In this document: positions 19,391 to 64,000 of the stretch, piece by piece
Numbering within the stretch: the first letter of the stretch is position 1
Layout: each line of letters begins with the position of its first letter
From: Xenopus tropicalis
Lineage: Eukaryota > Chordata > Amphibia > Anura > Pipidae
DNA length: 64,000 nt
Direction of reading: 5' to 3'
NCBI RefSeq assembly: GCF_000004195.4
Contig: NC_030678.2
Location: 153,179,547 to 153,243,546 of the forward strand
Notes under the pieces: generated by a model
Seen by the model: the letters and a program-made list of their open reading frames with translations, nothing else
The model's database searches: none
What the model was told of the DNA's origin: nothing
Made by a program: the position numbers and the translations under genes

Positions 19391-20197
19391 TCCTAGGTTT
19401 ATTTTAAGCAACTTTGTCGCAAGTGCCAAAAAGGGTACAACCCTTACCGGGTGGAAGCCATTCAATGCCAGGTAAGCGCGTGGCCCAAGCTGCCTGTACT
19501 GGGTGCCTATGGGTCAGTTGGACTCCAGCTTTCATTCTCCTATGTGTGTATCACTGTCTGCATAATGTGTCCCTCGTTTTAGAGGGGCAGTGCACCCCCT
19601 TGTTCAACATGAGTGCATTACCCCCCCCCCCCCGTAATAGACTCCTGCTAACAAAACAGTTGCGACTAAGGGTAAATGGTTATACTGGTGGTCTATTTAC
19701 CCCTCCGCATAAGCTTCCATTATTCCCCCCCCACCCCCTTATTCAACATATAAACTACCCCTTATAACTTACTAGCAACCAGCCAGTAGATATCTGAAAG
19801 ATGAATAGGGAGTAAAGTAAATCTAGGCTCAAACCTGGTAACCACAGGAAAAACTGGGCAAAAACTCCCATGAAGTGCTGCTTTTATCTGAAAGCAATAT
19901 AGGAAAAATTTGCTGTGTGTAAGGCAGGGTTGGCTGTGGGCTGAACCCCCTCATGAAATGAATTAGAGGGGTTCCACCTATTGCCACCAGGGCTACTATA
20001 GGAAGTGCATAGAACATGGGGATAGGCTGCACTGACTCTCCAATCTGTTGCAGGCTTGTGCCAAAACCCGCTGCTCCTGTCCCCAAAAGAAAAGGCATAT
20101 AGACCTGAAGAGGCCTCATCGGCAAGAACTGTGCGGCCGCTGCAAAAACAAGCGGCTCTCGTGTGACAACACCTACAGCTTCAAGTACATCGTGTGA
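17840..20197 (+). CDS. zar1l: ZAR1L (zygote arrest 1-like / zar2), complete, 4 exons
   Basis: An oocyte-restricted RNA-binding protein of the zygote arrest family. In Xenopus oocytes Zar proteins bind translational control sequences in maternal mRNA 3' UTRs and repress translation. Four exons (600, 93, 75 and 144 bp), all joined in phase 0, give 303 residues plus stop; human ZAR1L is of similar length. The N-terminus MAGFVYPPYNAYQGY starts at the first ATG after the likely TSS. A conserved N-terminal block reads QRAQLKAILSQVNPNLTPR, followed by a Pro/Ser/Glu-rich linker. The C-terminal 103 residues are the Cys-rich zinc finger domain, with CKDC, CRKC, CGRC and the final CDNTYSFKYIV. BRCA2 lies divergent to the left and FRY convergent to the right, as in human. 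Confidence 0.97.
18440..19169 (+). other. ZAR1L intron 1
   Basis: A 730-bp GT-AG intron. No repeat or exon recognised with confidence. Confidence 0.7.
19170..19262 (+). CDS. zar1l: ZAR1L exon 2
   Basis: 31 codons, phase 0. Acceptor CTCCACAG and donor AAG|GTAGGT. It encodes FLEQKYGYFHCKDCKTRWES and WCISGSNK, the start of the zinc-binding domain. Confidence 0.97.
19359..19388 (+). repeat. Poly-T run (30 T) in ZAR1L intron 2
   Basis: It lies six bases before the acceptor TTCCTAG of exon 3 and serves as its polypyrimidine tract. The reverse strand is poly-A. Confidence 0.95.
19397..19471 (+). CDS. zar1l: ZAR1L exon 3
   Basis: 25 codons, phase 0. It encodes VYFKQLCRKCQKGYNPYRVE and AIQCQ. The donor is CAG|GTAAGC. 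It is the middle of the conserved Cys-rich domain. Confidence 0.97.
20054..20197 (+). CDS. zar1l: ZAR1L exon 4 with stop
   Basis: 47 codons plus TGA. Acceptor TTGCAG. It encodes the last six cysteines, including CSC, CGRC and the ending TYSFKYIV typical of Zar proteins. Confidence 0.97.
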   Translation, partial: ACAKTRCSCPQKKRHIDLKRPHRQELCGRCKNKRLSCDNTYSFKYIV

Positions 20198-20385
20198 TGT
20201 GGCGCAGGGAGGGATACAAAGCGCGCCTTGGCGCGTGGATGCAGTGCACTTTCTAGATTTAGCTCAACCGGCTTTGAATCACGGCTTTTGACCCGGCATT
20301 GGAGAATGGATTAAGGACTTTTGTATGTTTTTGTATAATGGCATAACTTTGTACACTTTGTAAATAAAGCTATTTTGGAAGTAGA
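20198..20385 (+). other. ZAR1L 3' UTR and poly(A) signal
   Basis: A short 3' UTR with AATAAA at 20,363 to 20,368. T-rich segments (TTTTGTATGTTTTTGTATAA) precede it but do not form a canonical UUUUAU cytoplasmic polyadenylation element. Confidence 0.7.
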
Positions 20386-20627
20386 CTTGGAGCTGTGCAA
20401 TGGGGCATATTCACCTCTACGCTAAGTAGAACCAGGGCTACTCCCGTGTCTGCCTGTCTAAAGCGGTGCCTACAGTGACAGGGCAGCTGCCATATCCTTA
20501 GTTTGTGGCAACAAATAACCCAGTTTATCTGAGTGGGGAGATAAAAGAACTGCATTAGAATGTGCCTTAAAGGGAAAGTTATGCACACCCCTGAATTTTA
20601 AATGGTTAGGTAAGGGTCTATTGCCTT

Positions 20628-20995
20628 CAGGGGCTGTTCAACTTTAACTTATGTTGTAGAGTGCTACGCTGAACAATTTGCTATTGGTATTCATTTTTTG
20701 TGGTTTTTGAATTTTTAACCTTTTGTATTTGGCAACTTTCCAGCTTGAAATTTAAGCTGCTATATGGTTGCTAGGCTTCAAATTACCCTAGCAACCAGGC
20801 ATTGGCTTGAATAAAAAACTGGAATTATAGGAGAGGGCTTGAACAGAAAAACAAGTAACACATTTTAGCCTTAAAATGTGAGAATTGGTTGCTGGGGTCA
20901 GTGACCCCCATTTGAAAGCTGGAAAGTCAGATGAAGGCAAAGAATTAAGAGAAAATGAAGACCAATTGAAAAGTTAACTTTTAATAGTTAACCTA
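20628..20995. repeat. MITE, AGCAACC / AAGTTAACTTTTA family (partial)
   Basis: Contains TGGTTGCTAGG and CTAGCAACCAGGCATTGG, the CAGTGACCCCCATTTGAAAGC segment and the end AAAAGTTAACTTTTA. It is related to the copies at 45,255 and 54,050. Confidence 0.75.
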
Positions 20996-21263
20996 ACAGC
21001 TAGAAACACTCAGGGTTATTGTCCCCCTACTATGTGCTGGGAGATGTGCCCACATTGCTATGTTTGCCAGATTTTGGTGCACTGCAGCATGTTTGGTATG
21101 AGTTTATCTAACCCCATGGGGCAGAGGATGAAACATGTGCAGTCAGGAATACTCTACTTATTAAAGGGGTATTCTCCCCAAAACTGCCTTGTGTAGTTTA
21201 ATTTACACATGCTTTCTGTTCTCTTATCTGCCATGCAAGCTGCTTCCTAGTTACTAGGGCAAG

Positions 21264-21610
21264 TAAAGGTCCCCATACATAGGCCAATTGTAGCTGCCGA
21301 TATTGGCCTGTGTAGGGGCAGAAATGAGGGGTCTGCCCGACCGATATCTGGCCTGAAATTGGGCAGATATTGATCAGCCAGGTTAAAAAATTCAGTCGGA
21401 TCGGGGACCACATTGGCTCGTTGATGCGGTCCCCAAACAGACTACCCCATTGCTGTCAATATAATTGATCGCTTGGTCCCAAGGCCAAACAATCGAATTA
21501 GCTTACACGCTCCCGGATATTGCCCCTCCGTAGGTGGGGATATCGGGTGTAGATCCGCTCGTTTGGCAATCTCGCTAAGTGAGCAAATCTTAACATGCAT
21601 GGGGAGCTTA
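21264..21610. repeat. MITE, CCCCATACAT family
   Basis: The left end AAAGGTCCCCATACATAGGC faces an inverted TAAGCTCCCCATGCATG at the right. The interior has CCGATAT, CGATCAGCC and GATCCGCTCGTTTGG segments shared with the copies at 29,443 and 29,937. Confidence 0.75.
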
Positions 21611-21744
21611 AGACCGTAACAAACAAACCAGTGTAGCACATCACTCCCCAACATCATGTGAAGTGTATCGTACATCCAGGACACTATGGTATGCAGTAAG
21701 GATTAATCATTAAAGCCACACACACCAAATATTCACACAACTCC

Positions 21745-64000
<42,256 letters not shown>

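Overview
This window is vertebrate nuclear DNA, almost certainly from a frog of the genus Xenopus. I base that on three genes with vertebrate intron-exon structure and on a dense set of short inverted-repeat transposons (MITEs) of types I know as frog-wide. I made no database comparison; species (tropicalis or laevis) cannot be settled from the sequence alone.

Layout. (1) Positions 1 to about 12,600, minus strand: the 5' half of BRCA2. Coding exons 2 to 10 and the first 2,980 bases of giant exon 11 are present, with the rest of exon 11 lost off the left edge. All exon phases are continuous from ATG (11,106) to base 1. About 1,590 residues are encoded, including the PALB2-binding motif and six BRC (RAD51-binding) repeats. 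(2) About 12,600 to 17,780: intergenic DNA between divergent BRCA2 and ZAR1L. It is CpG- and CCAAT-box-rich near BRCA2, then holds a MITE swollen by about 41 copies of a 52-bp minisatellite, and a second MITE of the same family. (3) 17,782 to about 20,385, plus strand: complete ZAR1L (zar2), four exons, 303 residues, with a TATA box, inverted CCAAT box and E-box just upstream. (4) About 20,400 to 21,740: short intergenic stretch between convergent ZAR1L and FRY. (5) 21,745 to 64,000, minus strand: the 3' part of FRY (furry), 23 constitutive coding exons giving an uninterrupted frame of 1,338 C-terminal residues, a long 3' UTR, a candidate 18-nt microexon and a more doubtful 165-nt cassette.

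The order and orientation FRY / ZAR1L / BRCA2 is that of human chromosome 13, so this is a conserved syntenic block. The three genes are not a pathway: BRCA2 acts in homologous recombination, ZAR1L is an oocyte RNA-binding translational regulator, and FRY is a giant microtubule/NDR-kinase scaffold. No tRNA, rRNA, CRISPR or intact transposase/reverse-transcriptase gene was seen.

The most notable observations are: a tandem triplication of BRC repeat 1 in BRCA2; an 18-nt in-frame FRY microexon with the CU-tract plus UGC signature of SRRM4-dependent neural microexons; a GC-AG intron after BRCA2 exon 7; a minisatellite with higher-order structure inside a MITE between two divergent promoters; hAT-type MITEs with readable 8-bp target duplications; and a CORE-SINE with intact A and B boxes.
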